A DNA stretch of 64,000 nt from Serratia marcescens (GTDB lineage Bacteria; Pseudomonadota; Gammaproteobacteria; Enterobacterales; Enterobacteriaceae). Each line of letters starts with the position of its first letter. Within the stretch, counting starts at the first letter, position 1. Below the pieces are notes generated by a model. It had not been told where the DNA came from. It made no database searches and saw only the letters and a list, made by a program, of their open reading frames with translations. This document shows, piece by piece, positions 38,087 through 46,215 of the stretch. Made by a program: the position numbers and the translations under genes. Location: the NCBI RefSeq assembly GCF_001902635.1, contig NZ_MJAO01000024.1, positions 1 through 64,000 of the forward strand, given 5' to 3'.

Positions 38087-39118
38087 ATGAGCGGCAAGAA
38101 AACCACCATGGCGGCCATCGCCAGAGAGGCGCGGGTCGGCGTCGCTACCGTCGATCGGGTGATCAATCAGCGCGCCTCGGTGCGGCCCGCCACTCAGCGG
38201 CGGGTGATTGAGGCGGCGAAAAAGTTGGGGTTCGCGCTGGAAAAGTCCCACTGTCTGTCGGCGGTGTTGGGCAGGCCGCAGCAGTGCGTGAAAATGGGGT
38301 TTATCCTGCTGCGGCGCGAACACTCTTTCTATGCCCAATTGGCGGATGAACTGTTGGCGCAAGCGGCGGTTTATCATGAGCCGGGGCAGCCGCCGCAGTT
38401 TATCTTTCACGATCTCAACGCCATCGGCGACACCGCCGCCGCCATTACCCAACTGAGCCATCAGGTGGAGGCGATCGGCGTGTTGGCGCTGGACCATCCG
38501 CTGATCCACTATGCCGTCGAAGAGGCCGCCCAGGCGGGCATCAAGGTTTTCGCGCTGCTGTCGGACTTATCGGTGCCCAGCCGCTCCGGTTACATCGGTC
38601 TGGATAATCACAAGGCCGGCCGCACCGCCGCCTGGGCGGTGGATCGCCTGTGTCGGCGCCAGGGGGACGTCGGCGTGATTATCGGCGACAACCGCTTTAT
38701 CTGTCAGGAAACCTGCGAGATCGGCTTTCGCTCCTATTTGCGCGAGCAGATGAGCGCCCAGCGGGTGCTGGAGCCGATGCGCAGTCATGAAGATGCCGAG
38801 ACCGCGCGCCGGGTGACGCGTGAACTGCTGGCGGCCCATCCAGGGCTGGTGGCGCTGTATGCGCCAAGCGGCGGCGTGGAAGGCATCACTCAGGCGCTGC
38901 GAGAGAGCGGCCGGCAGCATGACATCACGCTGGTGTGCCACGGCCCGGTGCAGGGCGGTGAAATGGCGCTGATCGACGGCACGCTTGATCTGCTGCTGTG
39001 CCATCGTATTTCCGAACTGGCGGCCACGATCGTCGAGACACTTGCCGCCGCCGCCGAGCAACCGGGGTTGCGTCATGTCACCCATCGCTTCGATTTGATC
39101 ACCAAAGAAAACCTCTGA
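38087..39118 (+). CDS. LacI-family transcriptional regulator
   Basis: A 343-residue repressor. N-terminal helix-turn-helix and hinge helix (TTMAAIAREARVGVATVDRVINQRASVRPATQRRVIEAA, residues about 5-45, key residues VATVDRV in the recognition helix) followed by a periplasmic-binding-like effector domain (about 65-335). The start at 38087 is chosen by GGAG spacing; two in-frame ATG codons lie 6 and 12 nt upstream. It precedes an isomerase and an oxidoreductase gene with matching operator half-sites in between. The inducer is unknown. Confidence 0.9.
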   Translation: MSGKKTTMAAIAREARVGVATVDRVINQRASVRPATQRRVIEAAKKLGFALEKSHCLSAVLGRPQQCVKMGFILLRREHSFYAQLADELLAQAAVYHEPGQPPQFIFHDLNAIGDTAAAITQLSHQVEAIGVLALDHPLIHYAVEEAAQAGIKVFALLSDLSVPSRSGYIGLDNHKAGRTAAWAVDRLCRRQGDVGVIIGDNRFICQETCEIGFRSYLREQMSAQRVLEPMRSHEDAETARRVTRELLAAHPGLVALYAPSGGVEGITQALRESGRQHDITLVCHGPVQGGEMALIDGTLDLLLCHRISELAATIVETLAAAAEQPGLRHVTHRFDLITKENL

Positions 39119-39164
39119 CGGCCGTCATCGCCGACCTCATACGGCGCGGCCGCGTGTCGCCTAT

Positions 39165-39262
39165 ATTTGATTAAAAACTATCAAAAAAAACATCAAAAAT
39201 AACGCGATCGCTATCAAAGAATAAAATTTTCATTGTTGTTTGTTTTGAAATTTTTATTTGAT
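39165..39262 (+). promoter_or_regulatory. Cluster of ATCAAA/TTTGAT half-sites before the isomerase gene
   Basis: AT-rich leader with TTTGAT at 39166-39171 and 39257-39262 and ATCAAA at 39180-39185, 39192-39197 and 39213-39218. The first pair forms an inverted repeat with an 8-bp gap. The half-site equals the arm of the operator in front of the LacI-type gene, so this is the likely target region. Confidence 0.55.
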
Positions 39263-39299
39263 ACTGCCGTCATTCCCCCCGCAGAAAGGAGCCGTCACC

Positions 39300-40223
39300 A
39301 TGACCTTGCCTATCGCCAATGCGCCCTGCAGTTGGGGCGTGGACGATCCGAACAATCCTCATTTGCCGCCCTATGGCGCCGTACTGCAGGAGGCGGCGAC
39401 GGCCGGTTACCGCAGCATCGAGCTGGGGCCGTGGGGCTATCTGCCGACGCAGAGCGAAGCGTTGAGCGCCGCGCTGCATCAGCATCACCTGTCGCTGGTA
39501 GCCGGCACGATTTTCGACGATCTGGTCAGCGAGGCGAACGTTGAACGCCTGCTGGCCTTGACCCACCGGATCTGCCGCAACCTGTCGTTGGCGCCCAAAG
39601 CGCAGCCGACCGAGAACGAGTGCGCTGCACCGCCGTTTCTGGTGATTATCGATTTCGGCAATCCGCAGCGCGCCAGATTTGCCGGGCGTTCGGATCTGGC
39701 GCCGCGTCTGGCGGACGCCGAATGGCGGCGGATGATCGAGCACATTACGTGCATCAGCGAGCTGGCCTGGCGGGAATACGGCGTGCGGCCGGTGGTGCAC
39801 CCACATGCCGGCGGCTGTATCGAGTTCGCCGATGAAATCGACCGGTTGGTGGCGGACATTCCGCATCGCACCGCCGGACTTTGTCTGGATACTGGCCACT
39901 TGTATTACGCCGGTCTGGATCCGGCGGCCTGGTTGAGCAAGCACTTCGATCGCCTGGACTATCTGCATTTCAAGGACGTCGATCCGCAGGTATTCCGTGA
40001 GGTGTTGGCGCGCGGCGTCGATTTTTTCACCGCCTGCGCCGAAGGCGTCATGTGCCCGCTGGGCAGCGGGGCGATCGATTATCCGCGGTTGCGCGCACTG
40101 TTGGCCGAGCGCGGTTACCGGGGCTGGATCACTATCGAGCAGGAGCGCGATCCGCGCAATGTGCAGGGCAGCCTGCATGACGTCACGGCCAGCTTGCGCT
40201 ACCTGCGCAGCCTCGGCTTTTAA
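39300..40223 (+). CDS. Sugar phosphate isomerase/epimerase (xylose isomerase-like TIM barrel)
   Basis: A 307-residue protein of the AP-endonuclease-2/IolE-like TIM-barrel family. Start MTLPIANAPCSWGV with the CSWG motif seen in IolE (inosose dehydratase) relatives. Metal-binding residues appear in VVHPHAGGCIE, LCLDTGHLYYAG, LHFKDVD and ITIEQERDP. It is followed after 14 bp by an oxidoreductase gene; the pair resembles parts of inositol or sugar-acid catabolism, but no transporter or kinase is present and the substrate is unknown. Start 39300 follows AAAGGAGCC. Confidence 0.85.
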   Translation: MTLPIANAPCSWGVDDPNNPHLPPYGAVLQEAATAGYRSIELGPWGYLPTQSEALSAALHQHHLSLVAGTIFDDLVSEANVERLLALTHRICRNLSLAPKAQPTENECAAPPFLVIIDFGNPQRARFAGRSDLAPRLADAEWRRMIEHITCISELAWREYGVRPVVHPHAGGCIEFADEIDRLVADIPHRTAGLCLDTGHLYYAGLDPAAWLSKHFDRLDYLHFKDVDPQVFREVLARGVDFFTACAEGVMCPLGSGAIDYPRLRALLAERGYRGWITIEQERDPRNVQGSLHDVTASLRYLRSLGF

Positions 40224-40237
40224 TCGGGAGACACCAC

Positions 40238-41410
40238 ATGATCAACGGTAGCAAACCTTTGGCAAGATCGCTGCGCTGGGGCATGGTCGGCGGCGGCGCT
40301 ACCAGCCAGATCGGGTACATCCACCGTTCGGCTGCCCTGCGCGACGGCGCTTTTACCCTGTTGGCCGGGGCGTTCGATATCGACGCGGAACGCGGGCGTC
40401 TTTTTGGCCAGAGCCTGGGCGTGGCGACGGAGCGCTGCTATGCGGACTTCGCCGAGATGTTCCGCGCCGAAGCGGCCCGGGTGGATGGCATTGAAGCGGT
40501 GTCTATCGCCACGCCGAACAACACCAATTACGCCATTTGCCGGGCGGCGCTGGAGGCGGGGCTGCACGTGGTGTGCGAGAAGCCGCTGTGTTTCAGCGTC
40601 GAAGAGGCGCAGGCGCTGGCGGCGTTGTGCGAGCGGCAGCGCAAAGTCATCGGCGTGACCTACGGCTATGCCGGGCATCAGCTGATTCTGCAGGCCCGGC
40701 AAATGATTGCCGACGGCCTGTTGGGGGAGATCCGCTTGGTGAATATGCAGTTCGCCCACGGCTTTCACGCTGCGCCGGTAGAGCAGGACAATCCCAGCAC
40801 TCGCTGGCGGGTGGATCCGCGCTTTGTCGGCCCCAGCTATGTGCTGGGCGATTTGGCGACCCACACGCTGTTCCTGGCGGAAACCATGGCGCCGCAGCTG
40901 AAGATCCGGCGGCTGATGTGCGCCCGGCAAAGCTTTGTGCCGTCGCGCGCGCCGCTGGAGGACAACGCCTATGTGCTGATGGAGTACCACAACGGCGCCA
41001 TTGGCTCGCTGTGGTGCTCGGCGGTCAACTGCGGTTCGATGCACGGCCAAAAGGTGCGTATCGTCGGTGAAAAGGCCAGCCTGGAATGGTGGGACGAACA
41101 GCCCAACCAACTGCGCTTTGAAGTGCAGGGCGAGCCGGTAAGGATCCTTGAACGCGGCATGCCGTATCTCAGCGCCCTGGCGCAGGCGGACGATCGCATC
41201 GGCGGCGGTCATGCGGAAGGGCTGTTTGAAGCCTGGTCGAATCTCTACCGCCGCTTCGCGCTGGCGATGGACGCCACCGACCGGCGCGACACGGCCTTCC
41301 TGGCAGGATTCTGGTATCCGGACGTGCAGGCCGGCGCGCTGGGGGTGAAGTGGGTGGAACGTTGCGTGCGTTCCGCCGAAGCCGATGCCGGTTGGGTCGC
41401 CTTCGACTGA
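40238..41410 (+). CDS. Gfo/Idh/MocA family oxidoreductase
   Basis: A 390-residue NAD(P)-dependent sugar/inositol dehydrogenase. The Rossmann motif is WGMVGGGATSQIGYIHRSA; VSIATPNNTNYAICRAALEAG and the catalytic EKPLCFSV follow, then the C-terminal alpha/beta domain with HGFHAAPVEQDNPSTRWR and GDLATHTL holding the likely catalytic His. Likely co-transcribed with the upstream isomerase under the LacI-type regulator. Substrate not identified. Confidence 0.88.
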   Translation: MINGSKPLARSLRWGMVGGGATSQIGYIHRSAALRDGAFTLLAGAFDIDAERGRLFGQSLGVATERCYADFAEMFRAEAARVDGIEAVSIATPNNTNYAICRAALEAGLHVVCEKPLCFSVEEAQALAALCERQRKVIGVTYGYAGHQLILQARQMIADGLLGEIRLVNMQFAHGFHAAPVEQDNPSTRWRVDPRFVGPSYVLGDLATHTLFLAETMAPQLKIRRLMCARQSFVPSRAPLEDNAYVLMEYHNGAIGSLWCSAVNCGSMHGQKVRIVGEKASLEWWDEQPNQLRFEVQGEPVRILERGMPYLSALAQADDRIGGGHAEGLFEAWSNLYRRFALAMDATDRRDTAFLAGFWYPDVQAGALGVKWVERCVRSAEADAGWVAFD

Positions 41411-41423
41411 GCGTTCGGCTCGT

Positions 41424-41774
41424 TCAGACGCTGGCGCCGTCGTAGGTGTTGATCTTCAATGCCTCCAACGCGACGGTGGGCACGCAGCGCAGATTGACGG
41501 AGCACATCGCGGCGCCATCCGGCGCGGCGCCGTAGGCGAAGGGCTGGGCACCGCAAATCCGGCAGAACTGATGGCGGATCTTGTGCTGATTGAAGGTATA
41601 GGCGCTGAGCTGGTCTTCGCCGCTGTTCAACGTGAAGGCGGTGATGGGAAAGAAGGACAGCAGCAGCCCTTTACGGCGGCAAATCGAACAGTTGCAGCTG
41701 AGGGCTTCGGTAGGCAGTTCGGCGTCCACGGTAAAGGTGACGGCGCCGCAGTGGCAGCTTCCCTGGAATGACAT
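41424..41774 (-). CDS. GFA family (glutathione-dependent formaldehyde-activating enzyme-like) protein
   Basis: A 116-residue zinc-binding protein with the CENP-V/GFA pattern: SCHCGAVTF, SCNCSICRRKG, and FCRICGAQPF, i.e. the paired CxC, CxxC and CxxC sites for two zinc ions. Start 41774 (MSFQGS); the longer frame to 41867 is not supported. Family members act on glutathione adducts or are of unknown function. Convergent with the oxidoreductase gene. Confidence 0.85.
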   Translation of the reverse strand: MSFQGSCHCGAVTFTVDAELPTEALSCNCSICRRKGLLLSFFPITAFTLNSGEDQLSAYTFNQHKIRHQFCRICGAQPFAYGAAPDGAAMCSVNLRCVPTVALEALKINTYDGASV

Positions 41775-41913
41775 GGCGATTGACCTGTGGCAAGGGATGG
41801 TTTGCCCAGTATAGTGCAATTTATCGCCACCTGGCCGCGTTCGGTTCGATTTCCTTAGTAAATGCACGGTTTTCTGGTAGGTTAGGGGTTAACGTCATCA
41901 AAAGGAGAACGCG

Positions 41914-42123
41914 ATGTTAGAGCATTACTATCCGACGAACATGGGCGCCAAACCGGTCACGGACGAGCAGCACAAGCGGCTGGTGGCGGTGCAGGCGGCG
42001 CTGGAGCTGATCAAGGCCACACTGTCGGATACCAACGACGGCAACGGCGTGGACTTCCAGCTGAAGGCGGCGGAAAAGCACATTGGCCCGATGGCCGACG
42101 CCATTCAGGAAGCCCTGAAATAA
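41914..42123 (+). CDS. Hypothetical protein, 69 residues
   Basis: A short soluble protein beginning MLEHYYPTNMGAKPVTDEQH with a helical, amphipathic second half ending in a KHIGPMADAIQEALK helix. It has a good AAAGGAGAAC site and is closed by a strong terminator, so it is probably a real gene. No family recognised. Confidence 0.65.
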   Translation: MLEHYYPTNMGAKPVTDEQHKRLVAVQAALELIKATLSDTNDGNGVDFQLKAAEKHIGPMADAIQEALK

Positions 42124-42140
42124 CGGCTCGCCACAGCGCC

Positions 42141-42169
42141 AACCGCCCGCCTCGGGCGGTTTTTTTTTG
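42141..42169 (+). terminator. Terminator after the 69-residue ORF
   Basis: AACCGCCCG-CCT-CGGGCGGTT followed by nine T in all. Strong rho-independent signal. Confidence 0.9.
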
Positions 42170-42248
42170 CTTCGTTATCGGCGCTCCTTTTTTTTCGCCG
42201 GACGTTCGGGTTCCCAAACGGGTCGAATTAAGGTTAAATACGACGCTA

Positions 42249-42264
42249 CTGTATAAATAATCAG
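42249..42264 (+). promoter_or_regulatory. LexA (SOS) box overlapping the qnr promoter
   Basis: CTGTATAAATAATCAG fits CTG-N10-CAG; with the flanks 15 of 20 positions agree with the LexA consensus. It ends 10 bp before the qnr ATG and contains a -10-like TATAAA, so LexA binding would block transcription directly. Plasmid and Citrobacter qnrB genes are known to be LexA-controlled in the same way. Confidence 0.75.
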
Positions 42265-42274
42265 GTGCGTTGCG

Positions 42275-42919
42275 ATGAGTCTGGTGTTGAAAGGTGAAAA
42301 GATCGGCCGTAACCGTTTTACCGGTGAGAAGATTGAAAACGGCAGCTTTATGCTGTGTGACTTTTCGGGCGCCGATCTGACCGGCACCGAGTTTATCGGT
42401 TGCCAGTTTTACGATCGTGACAGCCGGCAGGGCGGCAATTTCAGCCGCGCCATATTGAAAGACGCCAGCTTCAGAAGCTGCGATCTGTCGATGGCCGATT
42501 TCCGCCACGCCAGCGCGTTGGGGCTGGAGATCCGCGAGTGCCGCGCGCAGGGGGCGGATTTTCGCGGCGCCAGCTTTATGAATATGATCACCAGCCGCAC
42601 CTGGTTTTGCAGCGCCTATATCACCAAAAGCAACCTGAGTTACGCCAATTTCGCCAAGGTGGTGTTGGAGAAATGCGAACTGTGGGAAAACCGCTGGCAC
42701 GGCGCACAAGTGCTCGGCGCCAATTTCAGCGGATCCGATCTGTCCGGCGGTGAGTTCTCCGGTTTTGACTGGCGCACCGCTGATGTCACCCAGTGCGATC
42801 TGAGCAATTCGGAACTGGGCGAGCTGGATTTGCGTACTACCGATCTGCAGGGGGTAAAAATGGACAGCCACCAGGCGGCGCTGCTGCTGGAACGATTGGG
42901 GATTGCGGTTATTGGCTGA
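42275..42919 (+). CDS. qnr: Pentapeptide repeat protein of the Qnr family (Serratia chromosomal Qnr)
   Basis: A 214-residue right-handed beta-helix protein that binds DNA gyrase/topoisomerase IV and protects them from quinolones. It is built of A(D/N)Lxx-type pentapeptides and keeps the Qnr blocks NRFTGEKIENG, CDFSGADLTGTEFIGCQFYD, CRAQGADFRGASFMNMITSR, CELWENRWHGAQVLGA and the C-terminal dimer helix LLLERLGIAVIG. Length and sequence are QnrB-like, in agreement with SmaQnr known from S. marcescens chromosomes. Intrinsic genes of this type are normally weakly expressed. A LexA box overlaps its promoter. The family is certain; the allele name is not assigned. Confidence 0.93.
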   Translation: MSLVLKGEKIGRNRFTGEKIENGSFMLCDFSGADLTGTEFIGCQFYDRDSRQGGNFSRAILKDASFRSCDLSMADFRHASALGLEIRECRAQGADFRGASFMNMITSRTWFCSAYITKSNLSYANFAKVVLEKCELWENRWHGAQVLGANFSGSDLSGGEFSGFDWRTADVTQCDLSNSELGELDLRTTDLQGVKMDSHQAALLLERLGIAVIG

Positions 42920-43004
42920 AAGTTATTGCTCGCCTCCCGCCGGCGTCATTGTTTATATATGTTGGTACTCGTAATGCTCGTTAGATTATGGCGTTGATAT
43001 AAAA

Positions 43005-43031
43005 CAGTGGTTAAAGGCTTATTAACCACTG
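43005..43031. repeat. Perfect inverted repeat between qnr and the unknown 313-residue gene
   Basis: CAGTGGTTAA (43005-43014) and TTAACCACTG (43022-43031) with a 7-nt loop. There is no T tract on either side, so it may be a terminator without U run, a protein-binding site or a transcript-stabilising stem. Confidence 0.6.
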
Positions 43032-43110
43032 TGACATGAAAACACGTAACGTATCTAATCATCACCGGAAGGTGATGTATATAATAGAGTCGTTAAGTGC
43101 CTGGCGTTAT

Positions 43111-44052
43111 TTATTTAAATGTGGCGCTGCCATCCGCTTTGGCAATACACATCCGCCCAGTGAAATGCCCTCCGGGTTGCCCGATTTGGTATTCACCATG
43201 AAGATGAATGGCAGATTGATCAGTCAGGTTACTGATGGTGATCGGCGAGTGGAAGTTATTCGCATATCCCTGGCTGATCACTCTGGTTCCTGCTTCGTTT
43301 TTGATTTCAGCGTTTGGTGCCACGGCATGGACGTGTGCGCTTTCGCTGGTATGGGAACGTAATACGGCGCGATTGGTGCTGGGCACGACGGTCCAGGTGC
43401 CGTTTGCGTTATAGGTGACGTTGAAGGTCAGGAAACCCGTTGTGGCATCGCACAGTGCGGCGTTGACCGAGGAACTGGTGAAGTTCATCACGGTGCCTGA
43501 CGTGTAATTCCCGGTTTGTACGTAGAATTGCAGAATGGGCTGGCAATCCAGGTTGCTGCCGGGATTGACCGTAACGAAGTTCGACAGCACGACGGTACCG
43601 TTGACCAACCGTACGGCAGAGCCGCCATTGTACTTTTCCAGTAGTGGATTATAGGTCGGAGAAACGATGCGGAATGCGCCGGGCTGTACCCCTTGCGCTT
43701 GGGTCGCAGGTGTAAGGCCGAGCGCGGGACTGACAATCATGTTCGTGCTGTTGTTGGTTGCGGCTCCTCCTGCCGCTGGGGTGAGGTCGATCGGCTGAAT
43801 CGCTGATGAGTAACCGGACGGTTGCCCGATCTGCGGCGGGGCGACCTGCTGTTGCACGCCGGCGTAGTACTGAAAATCCAGCAAGAAGGTATAGACGCTA
43901 CCGCCTTGAGAAGAAGGCAGGATAGTTGTTGATAAAAGGCTGTTTGAATAGACCTCTGCGCCGCCGACATAAACGGAAGGTTGCTGGAAAAAGAAGAAGT
44001 TCTGCAGAGCAGGGCTGTTATTTTGTACGTTAATTTGAACCAGGGTACCCAT
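43111..44052 (-). CDS. Unknown protein rich in Asn, Gln, Ser and Thr
   Basis: A 313-residue protein from the ATG at 44052 (MGTLVQINVQNNSPALQNFF). It has no signal peptide or membrane segment, few charged residues in the first 220 positions, many N/Q/S/T, and looks beta-rich (VVLSNFVTV, FLTFNVTYNANGTWTVV). Three cysteines are present (one in NLDCQPILQ, one in AALCDATT, one in GRMCIAK). I recognise no family. Its coding sequence is less GC-rich than the neighbours and it is flanked by AT-rich DNA, suggesting transfer. A good AGGAG site precedes the start. Confidence 0.65.
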   Translation of the reverse strand: MGTLVQINVQNNSPALQNFFFFQQPSVYVGGAEVYSNSLLSTTILPSSQGGSVYTFLLDFQYYAGVQQQVAPPQIGQPSGYSSAIQPIDLTPAAGGAATNNSTNMIVSPALGLTPATQAQGVQPGAFRIVSPTYNPLLEKYNGGSAVRLVNGTVVLSNFVTVNPGSNLDCQPILQFYVQTGNYTSGTVMNFTSSSVNAALCDATTGFLTFNVTYNANGTWTVVPSTNRAVLRSHTSESAHVHAVAPNAEIKNEAGTRVISQGYANNFHSPITISNLTDQSAIHLHGEYQIGQPGGHFTGRMCIAKADGSATFK

Positions 44053-44505
44053 AGTTAACTCCTTTATTGCTGTGGTTGTCATAAAAGGCATGACGAATAA
44101 TAAAGAGGTGCCTGCGATATTTTCGCAGCAGAAAGAGTATAGGTGATTATTTAATTTAAGCCCGCGGACCGGGGTGGCTTTTATTTAATGGGTCATGATG
44201 AGTGCATGATTTATTAGCACTCTATTTTATAGGTTTGTGTGCTGCTTGAGGATATTTCACTGTTAAGTATCATAATTAATTTCACAAGGGATTCAATTCC
44301 TCTTTTATTAATCCCGGTTGCTTACCATTTTTATTTTCACCATTCATGCACTCGTTTTTGAAAAAATGAAGGCATTATCTATTTAAAACCATTGGTTATG
44401 GCTTTTTATCGGGGGATTTTATTTTTTTCAGTTTTTACTTAAAAAATTTTTCAGCGGCAAGCGAAATTAGGCGTTTTTGCCAGAGAGGGCGGGCTGCCGA
44501 TAAGA
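44053..44505. other. AT-rich non-coding region
   Basis: About 450 bp, strikingly AT-rich in this GC-rich genome (for example the runs around 44400-44450). It holds the leftward promoter of the unknown gene but no ORF with support. Such DNA is a typical H-NS target and, with the odd gene beside it, points to acquired sequence. Confidence 0.5.
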
Positions 44506-44530
44506 AAAACCCGGCCTGGCGCCGGGTTTT
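44506..44530 (-). terminator. Terminator of the isochorismatase-family gene
   Basis: AAAACCCGGC (44506-44515) pairs with GCCGGGTTTT (44521-44530); on the leftward transcript it ends in TTTTTCTT. Confidence 0.85.
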
Positions 44531-44542
44531 ACCAGGATGACC

Positions 44543-45220
44543 TCAGCGCTGCGAGTCCAGAGGTTCGTTGTTTTTCACCACGTCCTGGGCCTTGAGATAG
44601 CTCTCGATCAGCAGTTGGTAAGCCGGGAAGATGTGGGTGTAGACCTCGGCCCACTGCTGAGCGTCGGCACGGTTCCAGCTGCCTTGCAGCTCGGAGGCTA
44701 CGCCGGCGGTGTCGATCGGCACCACGCCGGCCTGTACCACGCGCGCCAGGGTAATTTCCTGCGCCATTTTCGAGTAGGTGCCTGAGGCGTCGATCACCGC
44801 GAAGACTTTATAGCCTTCGGCCACCGCGCTGATGGACGGGAAGGCCATACAGACGCTGGTGATGGTGCCGGCGATGATCAGCGTTTTGCGGCCGGTGGCC
44901 TTGACCGCCGCCACGAAGTCCGGGTTGTCCCAAGCGTTGATCTCCCCTTTACGGGCGACGTATTGCGCGTGCGGCGCATTCTGATGGATTTCCGGGATCA
45001 GCGGGCCGTTGGGGCCTTGCGGCACTGAGGCGGTGGTGATCACCGGCAGTTTGCTGAGGGTGGCAATGCTGGCCAGCGCGGCGGCACGGGCGCGCAGTTC
45101 GGTCATCGGCATGTCGGCGACGGTTTGGAACAGGCCGCTTTGGTGATCGATCAGCAGCATGACCGCGTCATTGGCATCAATAACAGGACGATGGCCGTTG
45201 AAGTTGGCTGGGGTGCTCAT
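44543..45220 (-). CDS. Isochorismatase-family hydrolase (YcaC-like)
   Basis: A 225-residue cysteine hydrolase. D25 in [11 protein letters not shown], the [16 protein letters not shown] block with the basic residue, and the nucleophile C124 in [17 protein letters not shown] form the active site. The blocks match E. coli YcaC, an octameric hydrolase of unknown substrate, better than nicotinamidase or true isochorismatase. No siderophore genes are near. The gene stands alone, with its own terminator. Confidence 0.85.
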   Translation of the reverse strand: MSTPANFNGHRPVIDANDAVMLLIDHQSGLFQTVADMPMTELRARAAALASIATLSKLPVITTASVPQGPNGPLIPEIHQNAPHAQYVARKGEINAWDNPDFVAAVKATGRKTLIIAGTITSVCMAFPSISAVAEGYKVFAVIDASGTYSKMAQEITLARVVQAGVVPIDTAGVASELQGSWNRADAQQWAEVYTHIFPAYQLLIESYLKAQDVVKNNEPLDSQR

Positions 45221-45471
45221 GGTTTTTTCCTTCTGTCATTGTAAGGTAAGCAGGCATTTGCCTTGATTGATAAGGCTGAAACTCAGCACTTGCCTACAGT
45301 GTAGGGCAGGGAGAAAAATCCGGTAGAGCGCAAAGGCGGGATGCATCGTTCCATAGATGCAACAATGTCGGGCGGGCGAGGGGCCCGACGCTGAGCTAAA
45401 CTTAAAGTGCATGAGAAACATGCGGCAGGGAGCGCCATTCTGTTCACGGGTTTGATGCGAGGGCCGCCATC

Positions 45472-45900
45472 ATGGCTTATCAGCATATCGTTGTCGCCAC
45501 GGATCTCAGCGAAGATGCCGAGTTCCTGCTCGGCAAGGGCGCCAGGCTGGCCGCCGCGCTCAATGCCAAGCTTTCCCTGATCTATATCGATATTCATCGC
45601 GCCGGGTATTACGTCGATCTGGGCGTGGGAGATTACAACTACACCGATCGCACGTTTTCGGAACGGGTGAAGAACATGCTCAACGCGATCAAAGGCCAGT
45701 CCTCCTATCCGGTCGAAGAGGTGATCGTCAGCCGCGGCGCGCTGACGGAGGAACTGAACCGGGTGGCGAAGGATAAGGGGTTCGATCTGGTGATCTTCGG
45801 TCATCATCACGATATCTGGAGCCGGTTGGTTTCCTCGGCGCGCCAGGCGATTAACGAGCTGAACGTCGATCTGCTGGTGATCCCTATCGAGAAGAAATAG
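45472..45900 (+). CDS. Universal stress protein, UspA/UspC type
   Basis: A 142-residue Usp with N-terminus MAYQHIVVATDLSEDAEFLLGKG, GLGVGDYNYTDR-like loop, and the FGHHHDIWSRLVSSARQAINELNVDLLVIPI ending. The canonical G-2x-G-9x-G(S/T) ATP motif is replaced (GHHHDIWSRLVSSARQ), as in the UspA/UspC/UspD class that does not bind ATP tightly. Family is clear; which paralogue is not. It is the second Usp in the window and differs in class from the one at 30431-30865. Confidence 0.85.
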   Translation: MAYQHIVVATDLSEDAEFLLGKGARLAAALNAKLSLIYIDIHRAGYYVDLGVGDYNYTDRTFSERVKNMLNAIKGQSSYPVEEVIVSRGALTEELNRVAKDKGFDLVIFGHHHDIWSRLVSSARQAINELNVDLLVIPIEKK

Positions 45901-46215
45901 CCGCGGCCGCCTGCGGGCGGCTGCCGTTTTACATTCACATCGCTTATCTCTTGGTGGCTATATGTTCACGCCCGCAATAATCCCCCTTGCTGACAATCCG
46001 TTCTGCGAATAGTGAATTGCCGTAATTTTATTTTATCCATCAATGCGTTGGCTAAAATCCGATAAAGGTTAATCCAGCGCATTGAAATGGCTGCTATACC
46101 TCCTTTTAGTTAATAAACCGCACGTTTTGACTGGCTCTCAGCGGAGGGGCGTCTTATCCTCGGGGTAATGAGATTTGTATGACTTATATAAATACGTTCA
46201 CATGGAGGAGGTCTC
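45901..46215. other. Intergenic region before budC
   Basis: A 315-bp spacer. It starts with a GCCGCC-TGCG-GGCGGC hairpin followed by TGCCGTTTT (likely usp terminator) and must hold the budC promoter. Candidate hexamers such as TTGACT at 46127-46132 lack a -10 at good distance. A strong GGAGGAGG site precedes the budC ATG. Confidence 0.4.
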
